Source of the DNA: Micromonospora vinacea
GTDB lineage: Bacteria; Actinomycetota; Actinomycetes; Mycobacteriales; Micromonosporaceae
DNA length: 64,000 bases
NCBI RefSeq assembly: GCF_015751785.1
Contig: NZ_JADOTY010000001.1
Location: 1,798,001 to 1,862,000, forward strand
Reading direction: 5' to 3'
How positions within the stretch are numbered: the stretch's first letter is position 1; each line of letters opens with the position of its first letter. Under the pieces are notes generated by a model, which made no database searches, had not been told where the DNA came from, and worked only from the letters and a program-made list of their open reading frames with translations. This document shows, piece by piece, positions 50,291 to 59,016 of this stretch. A program made the position numbers and the translations under genes.

Positions 50291-51334
50291 TCAGCGGCGG
50301 CCACGTCGACTCCGTTTGCGGGGGCGGATGACCCCGGGCATCCCGACCGACGGCCAGCCGTCCAGTTCGGCCGGGGGCACGCCGCGCCGGAGCAGGTCGT
50401 CCAGCAGCAGGGCGAGCGAGTAGTCGGGGTGCAGGTCGAGCGTGCGTTCGAGAGCGACCGCCGCCAACGCGCCCTGTCCGGCGCGCCAGGCGGCGAACGC
50501 CAGCAGCGCGCCGGGGGCGGCGGCAACCTCCGGCTCGGCGCGGCGCAGCACGTCGGTCCAGAGGGCGATGTCCCGGTCCCGGCCGTCGGTGCGTTCCCAC
50601 GCGTGATCGCGCACCGGAAGGTGGGTCATCAGCAGGCTCAACCAGGCCACCTCGTCGTCGTCGAGCCGCTCACCACGCCGCTGCCGGCGCTGGGCCTCGC
50701 GGACCGCCGCCACCCCGGCAGCGCGCAGCGCCCGCGCCCCGAGCAGGTCACTCTCGGGCGCCTGCTCGATCAACTCGGCCAGTCTCACCTCGGCGCGGGC
50801 GGTGGCCGCGCGGGCCGAGTCCCGGGCCGGGCCGTCCACCGGCGCCACCTGCGCCACCAGGGCGGCCCGGTCGGGGAGTGCGACCTGACCGGCGAAGACC
50901 GCCGAGGCGGTCACCCGATTGACGGTCGGGTCGTAGCGGCGGCCCTCGGGTGGACAGCAGTCGGGCTCGGCGCAGAGATAGGACCACCAGCGGCCGTCGG
51001 TCACCCGCAGCGCGTCGAGCACGTGCAGCCCGAGGTCGTTCAGCGCGTCGCGCACCGCGTCCACCGCCGGGGTGACCCGCTCCGGTTGCCCGTAACCCAC
51101 AACTGTGGCGGCCTCCGCGCCCTGCCGGCGGATCACACCGGCCAGATGCCCGGCCAGCCCGCCCGTATCCGTCGGGTCGGGCAGGTCCGCCCGGGCGGCG
51201 AAGATGATCTGCCGGCCGACCAGCGCCACGGCGACCACGCTGTCGGTGGGGTGGAACCCGAGGAGGTACGGCACGGCGGCGATCAGGTCGGCGGGTGAGC
51301 GGACGGCGAGCTGCGGGCGTTCGGTCGAGGTCAT
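50291..51334 (-). CDS. DUF4192 family protein
   Basis: A 347-residue soluble protein with the actinobacterial DUF4192 pattern: RSPADLIAAVPYLLGFHPTDSVVAVAL at the N-terminus, GLAGHLAGVIRRQGAEAATVVGYG, LRVTDGRWWSYLCAEPDCCPPEG (with paired cysteines), and a late FAAWRAGQGALAAVALERTL. The function is unknown; the family is common in actinomycetes. A basic tail (RPRKRSRRGRR) ends it. ATG 51334 is divergent from the fructosamine kinase gene. Confidence 0.85.
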   Translation of the reverse strand: MTSTERPQLAVRSPADLIAAVPYLLGFHPTDSVVAVALVGRQIIFAARADLPDPTDTGGLAGHLAGVIRRQGAEAATVVGYGQPERVTPAVDAVRDALNDLGLHVLDALRVTDGRWWSYLCAEPDCCPPEGRRYDPTVNRVTASAVFAGQVALPDRAALVAQVAPVDGPARDSARAATARAEVRLAELIEQAPESDLLGARALRAAGVAAVREAQRRQRRGERLDDDEVAWLSLLMTHLPVRDHAWERTDGRDRDIALWTDVLRRAEPEVAAAPGALLAFAAWRAGQGALAAVALERTLDLHPDYSLALLLDDLLRRGVPPAELDGWPSVGMPGVIRPRKRSRRGRR

Positions 51335-51373
51335 GTCGGAAGCCTGCGGTGGGGGCATCTGGCCCTGCCACCC

Positions 51374-51401
51374 CTGTGGATGACACGCGACTTATCCACA
51401 G
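51374..51401. promoter_or_regulatory. CTGTGGAT-N12-ATCCACAG palindrome in a divergent gap
   Basis: CTGTGGAT (51374-51381) and ATCCACAG (51394-51401) are perfect inverted half-sites; the right one forms a consensus DnaA box TTATCCACA (51392-51400). The same half-sites, 13 bases apart, occur in the palindrome before arcA. It lies between the divergent DUF4192 and fructosamine-kinase starts. Confidence 0.5.
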
Positions 51402-51507
51402 TTACTGAACGTGTTTTCCCTGCTCACGCCACACCTACGAGTGCGGAAAGAGTGCCGATGTCGTCGGGCGACACCTGGCTGTCGTAAGGAGCGGTTACCG
51501 TGCGCTG

Positions 51508-52422
51508 ATGGACCTGGCGTACCTGCGCGCGCATCCGGCACACCTCCCGACCTTCCGGACCCATCAGCGGCTCCGGGAGACGCCGGTGGCCGGTGGCGAC
51601 ATCTGCGCCGCCGCCCGGCTCACCCTCGACGACGGCCACTCCGTCTTCGCCAAGTCCTGGCCGGAGGGCGCCGACCGACCGGCGCCGGAGGGCTTCTTCG
51701 CCGCCGAGGCCGCCGGCCTGCGCTGGCTGCGGGAAGCGGGCACTGTCGGCGTACCCGAGGTGATCGTGGTGTTGCCGGAGCTGCTGGCGCTCGACTGGGT
51801 GGAGCCCGGCGAACCGACGCCGGAGGCCGCGGAGCGCTTCGGCCGGGAGTTGGCCGGGCTGCACCGGGCGGGCGCGACCGCCTTCGGTGCCAGCTGGCCC
51901 GGGTTCATCGGCTCGCTCCCTGCGGACAACACCCTCACCGACGGGCGCTGGTCGACCTGGTTCGCCGAGCGCCGCCTCGTCCCCTACCTACGACGCTCGG
52001 TCGACGGTGGCGCGCTGACCAGCGCCGATGCCGCTCTGGTCGAGCAGGTGATCGGTCGCCTCGACGGGCTCGGCGGCGACGAGCCGCCCGCGCGCATCCA
52101 CGGCGACCTGTGGCCGGGCAACGTGCTGTGGGGGGTCGACGACCGCGCCTGGCTCATCGACCCGGCCGCGCACGGTGGGCACCGGGAAACGGATCTCGCC
52201 CAGCTCGCGCTCTTCGGCGGCATCCCCCACCTGGATCGGGTGCTGGCCGCCTACGAGGAGAGTTGGCCGCTGCCGGACGGCTGGCGTGACCGCGTGCCAG
52301 TGCATCAGCTGCATCTGCTGCTCGTGCACACCGCACTCTTCGGTGCCAGTTACCGAGATGTGGTCGTCCAGACCGCCCGTGCCGTCCTGGGCCGGGCCGA
52401 GCGCGCTACGGTCGACAGGTGA
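51508..52422 (+). CDS. Fructosamine kinase family protein
   Basis: A 304-residue member of the fructosamine/ketosamine-3-kinase group (APH-like fold), which phosphorylates sugar-modified (glycated) proteins or metabolites. Marks are the Lys in HSVFAKSWPEG, RWLREAGTVGVPEVIV, WPGFIGSLPADNT, RIHGDLWPGNVLWG (catalytic Asp) and LIDPAAHGGHRETDLAQLALFG. Four-base overlap (GTGA) joins it to moaA; the coupling with cofactor synthesis may be a coincidence of operon structure. The start is ATG 51508. Confidence 0.88.
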   Translation: MDLAYLRAHPAHLPTFRTHQRLRETPVAGGDICAAARLTLDDGHSVFAKSWPEGADRPAPEGFFAAEAAGLRWLREAGTVGVPEVIVVLPELLALDWVEPGEPTPEAAERFGRELAGLHRAGATAFGASWPGFIGSLPADNTLTDGRWSTWFAERRLVPYLRRSVDGGALTSADAALVEQVIGRLDGLGGDEPPARIHGDLWPGNVLWGVDDRAWLIDPAAHGGHRETDLAQLALFGGIPHLDRVLAAYEESWPLPDGWRDRVPVHQLHLLLVHTALFGASYRDVVVQTARAVLGRAERATVDR

Positions 52423-53432
52423 GCGCCGCCCCGGGGACCGACGGCGTCCTCGTCGACCGGTATGGCCGCGTCGCCCGGGACCTGCGCGTGTCCCTCACCG
52501 ACAAGTGCAACCTGCGCTGCACCTACTGCATGCCGGCGGAAGGTCTGCCCTGGCTGGCCGGCCCCGAGCTGCTGACCGACGAGGAGATCGTCCGGCTGGT
52601 CCGGGTGGCTGTCGAGCTGCTCGGCGTGACCGAGGTGCGATTCACCGGCGGTGAACCGCTGATCCGAGCCGGGCTGGTCGACATCGTGACCGAGGTCGCC
52701 GCCCTCGCACCGCGCCCCCGGGTCTCGCTGACCACCAACGGCATCGGCCTGGACCGGCTGGCCCCGGCGTTGCGGGCGGCCGGCCTGGATCGGGTGAACG
52801 TCTCACTGGACACCCTGGACCCGGACCGGTTCACCAAGCTCACCCGCCGCCCCCGCCTCGACGCGGTGCTGGCCGGGCTCGCCGGGGCGGCGGCCGCCGG
52901 GCTCAGCCCCGTGAAGATCAATTCAGTGCTGATGCGTGGTGTCAACGAGGACGAGGCGCCGGCGCTGCTCCGCTTCGCCCTCGATCACGACTACCAGCTG
53001 CGGATCATCGAGCAGATGCCGTTGGACGCCCAGCACGGTTGGGCCCGCGACACAATGGTCACCGCCGAGGAGATCCTGGCGTCCCTGCGTACCGTGTTCG
53101 CTCTCAGCCCCGACCCGGCGGAGCGTGGCGCGGCACCGGCGGAGACCTGGCTGGTCGACGGCGGCCCCGCCCGGGTCGGTGTGATCGCCAGCGTCACCCG
53201 CCCCTTCTGCGGGGACTGCGACCGCACCCGGTTGACCGCCGACGGCCAGGTCCGCGCCTGCCTCTTCGCCACCGAAGAGTCGGATCTGCGCGCTGCGCTG
53301 CGCGGCGGCGCGGACGACGACGAGTTGGCCCGGCGCTGGCGTACCGCGATGTGGGGCAAGCGCGCCGGGCACGGCATCGACGATCCCACCTTCCTCCAGC
53401 CGACCCGCCCCATGTCCGCGATCGGAGGCTGA
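52419..53432 (+). CDS. moaA: GTP 3',8-cyclase MoaA
   Basis: A 337-residue radical-SAM enzyme that starts molybdopterin synthesis by converting GTP to the 3',8-cyclo intermediate. The N-terminal cluster motif is LTDKCNLRCTYCMP, the SAM-binding part RFTGGEPLIR, the C-terminal cluster RPFCGDCDRTRLTADGQVRAC, and the C-terminus ends in GG, required for activity. GTG 52419 overlaps the fructosamine-kinase stop. moaD follows two bases later; moaC is not in the window. Confidence 0.95.
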   Translation: MSAAPGTDGVLVDRYGRVARDLRVSLTDKCNLRCTYCMPAEGLPWLAGPELLTDEEIVRLVRVAVELLGVTEVRFTGGEPLIRAGLVDIVTEVAALAPRPRVSLTTNGIGLDRLAPALRAAGLDRVNVSLDTLDPDRFTKLTRRPRLDAVLAGLAGAAAAGLSPVKINSVLMRGVNEDEAPALLRFALDHDYQLRIIEQMPLDAQHGWARDTMVTAEEILASLRTVFALSPDPAERGAAPAETWLVDGGPARVGVIASVTRPFCGDCDRTRLTADGQVRACLFATEESDLRAALRGGADDDELARRWRTAMWGKRAGHGIDDPTFLQPTRPMSAIGG

Positions 53433-53434
53433 GC

Positions 53435-53689
53435 GTGGAGGGGACACCGCTGACCGTCCGCTACTTCGCAGGTGCCCGCGCCGCCGTCGGCCGCACCGAG
53501 GAGGCCGTCCCCGCCGGGCGGTCACTCGACGACCTCACGGCCGAGCTGACCCAGCGCCACGGCGACCGACTCGCCGCCGTGCTGCGGGTGGCGAGTTTCC
53601 TCGTGAACGGCGTCACCTGTCATGATCGTCAGGCACCCCTACCGGCCGGGGCGACGATCGATGTCCTGCCCCCGTTCGCGGGCGGCTGA
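53435..53689 (+). CDS. moaD: Molybdopterin synthase sulfur carrier subunit MoaD
   Basis: An 84-residue ubiquitin-like carrier with VRYFAGARAAVGRTEEAVPAG, LDDLTAELTQRHGDRLAAVL, VNGVTCHDRQAPLPAGATIDVLPPFAGG. The C-terminal GG is adenylated and thiocarboxylated to supply sulfur for molybdopterin. It starts (GTG 53435) two bases after moaA, in the same operon. MoaE is not seen. Confidence 0.92.
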   Translation: MEGTPLTVRYFAGARAAVGRTEEAVPAGRSLDDLTAELTQRHGDRLAAVLRVASFLVNGVTCHDRQAPLPAGATIDVLPPFAGG

Positions 53690-53702
53690 GGGAGGCGCAC
53701 AC

Positions 53703-54947
53703 ATGATGGCGGTTCTGGGGTTCGTGGCTGTCCTGGCGCTGGTCACCGGTCTCATCCACCTCTACCTGTGGAAGCGGCTCGTTCGGGACACCACCACGCC
53801 GGGCCGCTGGCGACGGATCGGCGGGATCGCCGCTCTGGTGCTGGCCCTGCTCGTTCCGGTCACCCTCGCCGGGACGCAGGCCGGGCTCTACTGGCTCGCC
53901 TGGCCGGGCTACCTGTGGCTCGCGCTGATGTTCTACCTGCTTGTCGTACTGGTCGTGCTGGAAGTCCCGATGCTGGTAGCCCGGCTGGTGCTGCGCCGCC
54001 GGGTGGTTGCCGCGGAGCCGACCACCGCCGCCCCCGAGCCGGTGCTGGTCGGTGCCGCCGGGCCGACCGAGCCGCCGGCCGCCGGTGCTGTCGCGGCACC
54101 GGACCACGACCCGTCCCGTCGGTTGCTGCTGGCCCGTGGGGCGGCCATCTTCGCCGGCCTCACCGCCACCGGCGTCACCGGGTACGGCATCCGCACGGCG
54201 CTCGGCCCGCCCCACCTCGACCGGGTACGGATTCCGCTCGCCAAGCTCCCCCGCAGCATGGACGGCCTGCGCATCGCCACCGTCTCCGACATCCACCTCG
54301 GCCCGCTGCGCGGCCGGGCGCACACCGAGCGGATCGTCGCCGCGATCAACCGGCTCGACGCGGACATCGTCGCTGTCGTCGGTGACCTGGTCGACGGGTC
54401 CGTGGCCGAACTCGGCTCGGCCGCCGCGCCCCTGCGCGACCTGCGCTCCCGCTACGGCAGCTTCTTCGTCACCGGCAACCACGAGTACTACTCCGGCGTG
54501 GAGGAGTGGGTCCAGGAGGTCGACCGGCTCGGTCTGCGGGTGCTGCAGAACCGGCGGCAGGAGATCCAGGCCCGGGGCGGTGTGCTCGACCTGGCCGGGG
54601 TGAACGACCTCACCGCGGTGGGCACCGGCCTCGCCGCCGGGCCGGACTTCGCCGCCGCCCTCGGTGACCGCGACCCGAGCCGCCCCGTGGTCCTGCTCGC
54701 GCACCAGCCGCTGGCGGCCAAGGAGGCGGCCCGCTACGGCGTCGACCTGCAACTGTCCGGGCACACCCACGGCGGGCAGATGGTGCCGTTCAACCTGGCC
54801 GTCGGGCTGGAGCAGCCGGTGGTCAGCGGGCTCGGCGAGGTCGACGGCACCAAGGTCTACGTGACAAACGGCGCCGGTTTCTGGGGGCCTCCGGTCCGGG
54901 TCGGGGCGGAGCCGCAGATCAGTCTGGTCGAGCTGCGCTCGGCATAG
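53703..54947 (+). CDS. Membrane-anchored metallophosphoesterase
   Basis: A 414-residue protein with four N-terminal hydrophobic segments (about 3-22, 41-60, 66-90 and 145-160) and a C-terminal calcineurin-type phosphoesterase domain (about 190-405). The two-metal site is complete: VSDIHLG, VVGDLVDG, VTGNHEYY, LLAHQPL and LSGHTHGGQMVP. The catalytic domain probably faces outside, acting on a phospholipid or cell-wall phosphate, but the substrate is unknown. GGAGG at 53691-53695 supports ATG 53703. It follows moaD by 13 bases. Confidence 0.9.
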   Translation: MMAVLGFVAVLALVTGLIHLYLWKRLVRDTTTPGRWRRIGGIAALVLALLVPVTLAGTQAGLYWLAWPGYLWLALMFYLLVVLVVLEVPMLVARLVLRRRVVAAEPTTAAPEPVLVGAAGPTEPPAAGAVAAPDHDPSRRLLLARGAAIFAGLTATGVTGYGIRTALGPPHLDRVRIPLAKLPRSMDGLRIATVSDIHLGPLRGRAHTERIVAAINRLDADIVAVVGDLVDGSVAELGSAAAPLRDLRSRYGSFFVTGNHEYYSGVEEWVQEVDRLGLRVLQNRRQEIQARGGVLDLAGVNDLTAVGTGLAAGPDFAAALGDRDPSRPVVLLAHQPLAAKEAARYGVDLQLSGHTHGGQMVPFNLAVGLEQPVVSGLGEVDGTKVYVTNGAGFWGPPVRVGAEPQISLVELRSA

Positions 54948-55008
54948 CGGAGGTCACGTCCGCGCGTGGCGGCGGGTGGCCGGCGCGGCGGGCGTGACAG
55001 GATGCGGC

Positions 55009-58000
55009 GTGCCCCCGTTCAGCGCCGTACCCCCCGGTGGCCTACCGCCATTCGTCGCGGACCTGCACATCCACTCGAAGTACTCGCGCGCGTGCAGCCG
55101 TGACCTCACCCTGCCGAACCTCGCGTGGTGGGCTCGGCGTAAGGGCATCGGCCTGCTCGGCACCGGCGACTTCACCCACCCCGCCTGGTACGACCACCTG
55201 CGGGAGACGCTGCGCCCGGCCGAGCCAGGGCTCTACCGGCTCGACCCGGAGGCGGAACGGGACATCGCCCGGCGGCTGCCACCCCGGCTCGCCGGGACGG
55301 CGGAGGCGGACCCGGTCCGCTTCATGCTGAGCGTGGAGATCTCCACCATCTACAAGCGGGACGACCGGACCCGCAAGGTGCACCACCTGATCTACCTACC
55401 GGACCTGGACGCGGTGGCCCGGTTCAACACCGCGCTCGGCCGGATCGGCAACCTCGGATCTGACGGCCGACCGATCCTCGGACTGGACTCCCGCGACCTG
55501 CTGGAGATCACCCTGGAGGCCAGCCCGGACGGCTACCTGGTGCCCGCGCACATCTGGACGCCCTGGTTCTCCGCGCTGGGCTCGAAGTCCGGCTTCGACG
55601 CGATCGCGGACTGCTACGCCGACCTGGCCGAGCACATCTTCGCCGTGGAGACCGGGCTCTCCTCCGACCCCGCGATGAACTGGCGGGTCGGCAGCCTGGA
55701 CGGCTACCAACTGGTGTCCAACTCGGACGCGCACTCGCCGCCGGCGCTCGGTCGGGAGGCGACAGTGCTGACCACCGAACGGAACTACTTCGCCGTTCGG
55801 GAGGCGCTGCGTACCGGTGACGGCCTTGCCGGGACGATCGAGTTCTTCCCGGAGGAGGGCAAGTACCACGCGGACGGGCACCGGCTGTGTGGGATCAACT
55901 GGTCTCCGGAGCGCACCCGGGCCGCCGGCGGGCGCTGCCCCGAGTGCGGCAAACCCCTCACCGTGGGTGTCCTCAGCCGGATCGAGGAGCTGGCGGACCG
56001 CCCGGACGGGCACCGGCCGGCGCACGCGCGGGACGTCACCCACCTGGTGCCGCTCGCCGAGATCCTCGGCGAGATCAACAAGGTGGGTGCCCGGTCGAAG
56101 AAGGTCGAGGGGCGGTTCAACGAGCTGCTGGCCGCACTCGGCCCGGAGCTGGAGATCCTGACCACCACGCCGCTGAGCGACATCGCGCAGGCCGGTGGTG
56201 AGCTGCTCGCCGAGGGCATCGGGCGGCTGCGGCGCGGCGACGTGCGCCGGGTGCCCGGTTACGACGGCGAGTACGGCGTGATCACGCTCTTCGACAGGGC
56301 CGAGCTGGGCGCGCAGGAGACACTGTTCGACGTACCGGTGCCGGCGCAGCGACGGCCTGCGGAGTCGGCTCCCCGGGTCGCGGCCAAGCGCCCGGCGGCG
56401 AAGGCGGAGCCGAAGCGGAAGCCGACCCCGGCACCCGCGCCGCCGATCGCGTCGCCGCCGTCTCCGCACGAGCCGTTCGAGCCGATGCTCTCCGGCATGG
56501 AGGAGGTCGGCACCGGCCTGCTGGACCGACTGGACGCCATGCAGCGGGTGGCCGCCTCCGCACCCGGCGGCCCGCTGCTCATCGTGGCCGGCCCGGGCAC
56601 CGGTAAGACCAGGACGCTCACCCACCGGATCGCGTACCTCTGCGCGGAGCTGAACGTCTTTCCCGAGCACTGCCTGGCGATCACGTTCACCCGCCGGGCC
56701 GCCGAGGAGCTGCGGCACCGCCTCGACGGCCTGCTCGGCCCGGTCGCCGAGGACGTCACAGTGGGTACGTTCCACGCGCTGGGGTTGACCATCCTGCGGG
56801 AGAACGCCGACGCGGCAGGCCTTCCGGTCGACTTCCGGATCGCCGACGACGCCGAGCGGGCGGCAGCCCGCGCCGAGGCCGGCGACGACAGCGCCGCCTA
56901 CACCTCGCTGCTCCGCAAGCAGGATCTGGTCGACCTGGACGAACTGGTGACCCTGCCGGTGGAGCTGCTGCGGGCCGACCGGAAGTTGGTCGAGCGGTAC
57001 CGGGACCGCTGGCGGTGGATCTTCGTCGACGAGTATCAGGACGTCGACGAGGTGCAGTACGAGCTGCTGCGGCTGCTCAGCCCGGCCGACGGCAACCTCT
57101 GCGCGATCGGCGACCCGGACCAGGCGATCTACTCGTTCCGGGGTGCCGACGTCGGCTACTTCCTGCGTTTCTCCGAGGACTTCACCGACGCCCGGCTGGT
57201 CCGACTCAACCGCAACTACCGCTCGTCGGCCCCGATCCTGGCCGCCGCCGTGCAGGCCATCGCGCCGTCCTCGCTGGTCCGGGGCCGACGACTGGACCCG
57301 GCCCGGCTCGACCCGGAGGCCCCGCTGGTCGGGCGCTACCCGGCGGCGTCGGTGGCCGAGGAGGCCGACTTCGTGGTGCGTACCGTCGACGACCTGGTCG
57401 GTGGGCTGTCGCACCGCTCGCTGGACTCGGGTCGCATCGACGGCCGGTCCACCTCGCTGTCGTTCTCCGACATCGCCGTGCTGTACCGCACCGACGCGCA
57501 GGCCGCCCCGATCGTGGACGCCCTGACCCGGGCGAACATCCCCGTTCAGAAGCGTTCCCACGACCGGCTGCGGGATCGGCCCGGGGTGGCTGCCATCGCC
57601 CGCGAGCTACGGCACGCCGACGGTCTGGCCGGCTCGCTGGCCGCCCGGGTGCGGCTGGCCGGTCAGGTGGTCGCCGAGCGGTTCGCAGTGCCCACCCTGG
57701 ACGGCGCGGGCGGCACGGTCCGTCCCGAGGACGTCCGCTCGGCGGTGGACCTGCTGACCCCGCTGGCCCGACGTTGCGGCGACGACCTGGAGACCTTCCT
57801 GTCGCAGTTGGCCACCGGCGCGGAGGTGGACGCGCTCGACCCGCGCGCCGAGGCGGTCACGCTGCTCACCCTGCACGCCGCGAAGGGCCTGGAGTTCCCG
57901 GTGGTCTTCCTGGTCGGCGTCGAGGATGGGCTGCTGCCGCTGCGCTGGCCGGGCTCGGCCCCTGACGAGGACGCCGTCGCCGAGGAGCGTCGGCTGTTCT

Positions 58001-58185
58001 TCGTCGGCCTGACCCGGGCCCAGGACCGGCTGTACGTGAGTCACGCCGCCCGTCGCACCCGCCACGGCACCGAGCGCGACTGCGCGCCCTCCCCGTTCCT
58101 TGGCACCATCGACCCGGGCCTCTTCGAACGCTTCGGCGAAGCCGAACCCCGCCGCCCCAAGGACCGCCAACTCCGCCTGATCTGA
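55009..58185 (+). CDS. PHP-phosphoesterase/UvrD helicase fusion protein
   Basis: A protein of about 1058 residues joining two enzymes. The N-terminal part (about 1-440) is a PHP-like metal hydrolase: FVADLHIHSKYSRA (first His), GIGLLGTGDFTHPAWY, LSVEISTIYK, LVPAHIWTPWF and VSNSDAHSP hold metal ligands. A rubredoxin-like knuckle (RCPECGKP) and another acidic stretch follow. A Pro/Ala-rich linker (about 450-490) leads to a superfamily I helicase (about 500-1035): IVAGPGTGKTRTLTHRIAY (Walker A), FVDEYQDVDEVQ (II), GDPDQAIYSFRGAD (III), RLNRNYRSS (IV) and LTLHAAKGLEF (V). GTG 55009 has AGGA before it; GTG 54976 is an alternative. A role in DNA repair or defence is inferred. Confidence 0.88.
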   Translation: MPPFSAVPPGGLPPFVADLHIHSKYSRACSRDLTLPNLAWWARRKGIGLLGTGDFTHPAWYDHLRETLRPAEPGLYRLDPEAERDIARRLPPRLAGTAEADPVRFMLSVEISTIYKRDDRTRKVHHLIYLPDLDAVARFNTALGRIGNLGSDGRPILGLDSRDLLEITLEASPDGYLVPAHIWTPWFSALGSKSGFDAIADCYADLAEHIFAVETGLSSDPAMNWRVGSLDGYQLVSNSDAHSPPALGREATVLTTERNYFAVREALRTGDGLAGTIEFFPEEGKYHADGHRLCGINWSPERTRAAGGRCPECGKPLTVGVLSRIEELADRPDGHRPAHARDVTHLVPLAEILGEINKVGARSKKVEGRFNELLAALGPELEILTTTPLSDIAQAGGELLAEGIGRLRRGDVRRVPGYDGEYGVITLFDRAELGAQETLFDVPVPAQRRPAESAPRVAAKRPAAKAEPKRKPTPAPAPPIASPPSPHEPFEPMLSGMEEVGTGLLDRLDAMQRVAASAPGGPLLIVAGPGTGKTRTLTHRIAYLCAELNVFPEHCLAITFTRRAAEELRHRLDGLLGPVAEDVTVGTFHALGLTILRENADAAGLPVDFRIADDAERAAARAEAGDDSAAYTSLLRKQDLVDLDELVTLPVELLRADRKLVERYRDRWRWIFVDEYQDVDEVQYELLRLLSPADGNLCAIGDPDQAIYSFRGADVGYFLRFSEDFTDARLVRLNRNYRSSAPILAAAVQAIAPSSLVRGRRLDPARLDPEAPLVGRYPAASVAEEADFVVRTVDDLVGGLSHRSLDSGRIDGRSTSLSFSDIAVLYRTDAQAAPIVDALTRANIPVQKRSHDRLRDRPGVAAIARELRHADGLAGSLAARVRLAGQVVAERFAVPTLDGAGGTVRPEDVRSAVDLLTPLARRCGDDLETFLSQLATGAEVDALDPRAEAVTLLTLHAAKGLEFPVVFLVGVEDGLLPLRWPGSAPDEDAVAEERRLFFVGLTRAQDRLYVSHAARRTRHGTERDCAPSPFLGTIDPGLFERFGEAEPRRPKDRQLRLI

Positions 58186-58200
58186 CCGACGTCCCCGCCC

Positions 58201-58242
58201 GGCACCCGGCACCCGGCACCCGGCACCCGGCACCCGGCACCC
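58201..58242 (+). repeat. Six-copy 7-bp tandem repeat (GGCACCC)
   Basis: Six perfect GGCACCC units stand head to tail immediately before the family A palindrome copy 3. Seven is not a multiple of three and the region is non-coding. It may vary in number by slippage. Confidence 0.9.
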
Positions 58243-58244
58243 GT

Positions 58245-58313
58245 CGATCTTGCACTTTCGGTCGCCGTTGTGCGTGGGATGCTCCTTATGTCGGCGCAGA
58301 AACTGCAAGATCG
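58245..58313. repeat. Dispersed palindromic element, family A copy 3 (reverse orientation)
   Basis: A 69-bp element with ends CGATCTTGCA and TGCAAGATCG; flanking arms 58241-58259 and 58299-58317 pair at 18 of 19 positions. Its reverse complement aligns with copy 2 (36797-36866) over the full length, including the asymmetric interior. It lies between the convergent helicase and prepilin-peptidase genes. Confidence 0.85.
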
Positions 58314-58352
58314 ACGGAGGCGGGGGGCGGGGGCGGGGTGGGGCGGGGTGTG

Positions 58353-59006
58353 TTAGTCGAGGAGGACGGCGAGCCAGGCGCCGGCCAGCAGGGCCGGGCC
58401 GAGGGGCAGCAGGGTGTTCCGGTGCACCTTCCGGGCGGCGAGCAGACCGAGGACCAGGCCGCCGTGCAGCAGATGCGGCAGGAGCAGCCCCGCCAGCAGG
58501 GCATCCCGACCCGACCAGCCGAGCGGCAGGCCGAGGACGGCGGCGAGCTTCACGTCCCCGAAACCCAGCCGGGAGCCGGGCAGCACTGCCAGCAGCACGT
58601 GCGCCACGCCCGCGACCGCCGCACCTCCCAGCGCGCCGAGCAGCCGGCCGGGAGTGCCGGACAGCAGCGCCGCAGCGGTCAGACCACCAAGGGCCAGCGT
58701 CCCGGCGACGAGGACCAACGGGTCGGGCAGCCGCAGGCAGGCCAGGTCGACCCGGGCCAGCACCAGACCGACCGCCGCGACCGCCAGGAAGACCGGCAAC
58801 GCCGGGTCGTCACCCACGCCGACGGCGAGGCCGACAAAGACGCTGGCCGCGACCATCGGTTCGCCCCAGGGCCGCCGGACCGGCTGCCGCCCCGGGAACG
58901 CCCGTGACCGGGCGTCCGGCGTGGTGAAGCGCCACGACACCGGGGGTACGACGAGGCCGACCAGCGCACCGAGCAGCGCGATCGACACCAGCGCGGCGGC
59001 CGACAT
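58353..59006 (-). CDS. A24 family prepilin peptidase-like protein
   Basis: A 217-residue polytopic membrane aspartic protease of the A24 family. The catalytic aspartates are in RVDLACLRLPDPL and in the family motif LGFGDVKLAAVLGLPLG. It is short and lacks the N-terminal methylation domain, as in actinobacterial TadV/CpaA-type enzymes that mature Flp-like pilins. No pilus genes are in the window. It reads downstream of the EamA gene with 10 bases between, so they share an operon. ATG 59006 is chosen from the membrane start. Confidence 0.82.
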   Translation of the reverse strand: MSAAALVSIALLGALVGLVVPPVSWRFTTPDARSRAFPGRQPVRRPWGEPMVAASVFVGLAVGVGDDPALPVFLAVAAVGLVLARVDLACLRLPDPLVLVAGTLALGGLTAAALLSGTPGRLLGALGGAAVAGVAHVLLAVLPGSRLGFGDVKLAAVLGLPLGWSGRDALLAGLLLPHLLHGGLVLGLLAARKVHRNTLLPLGPALLAGAWLAVLLD

Positions 59007-59016
59007 GGGCCGGACG

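Noticed and set aside
58201..58242. CRISPR-like array
   Set aside because: Units are 7 bp, head to tail, with no spacers and no cas genes in the window.
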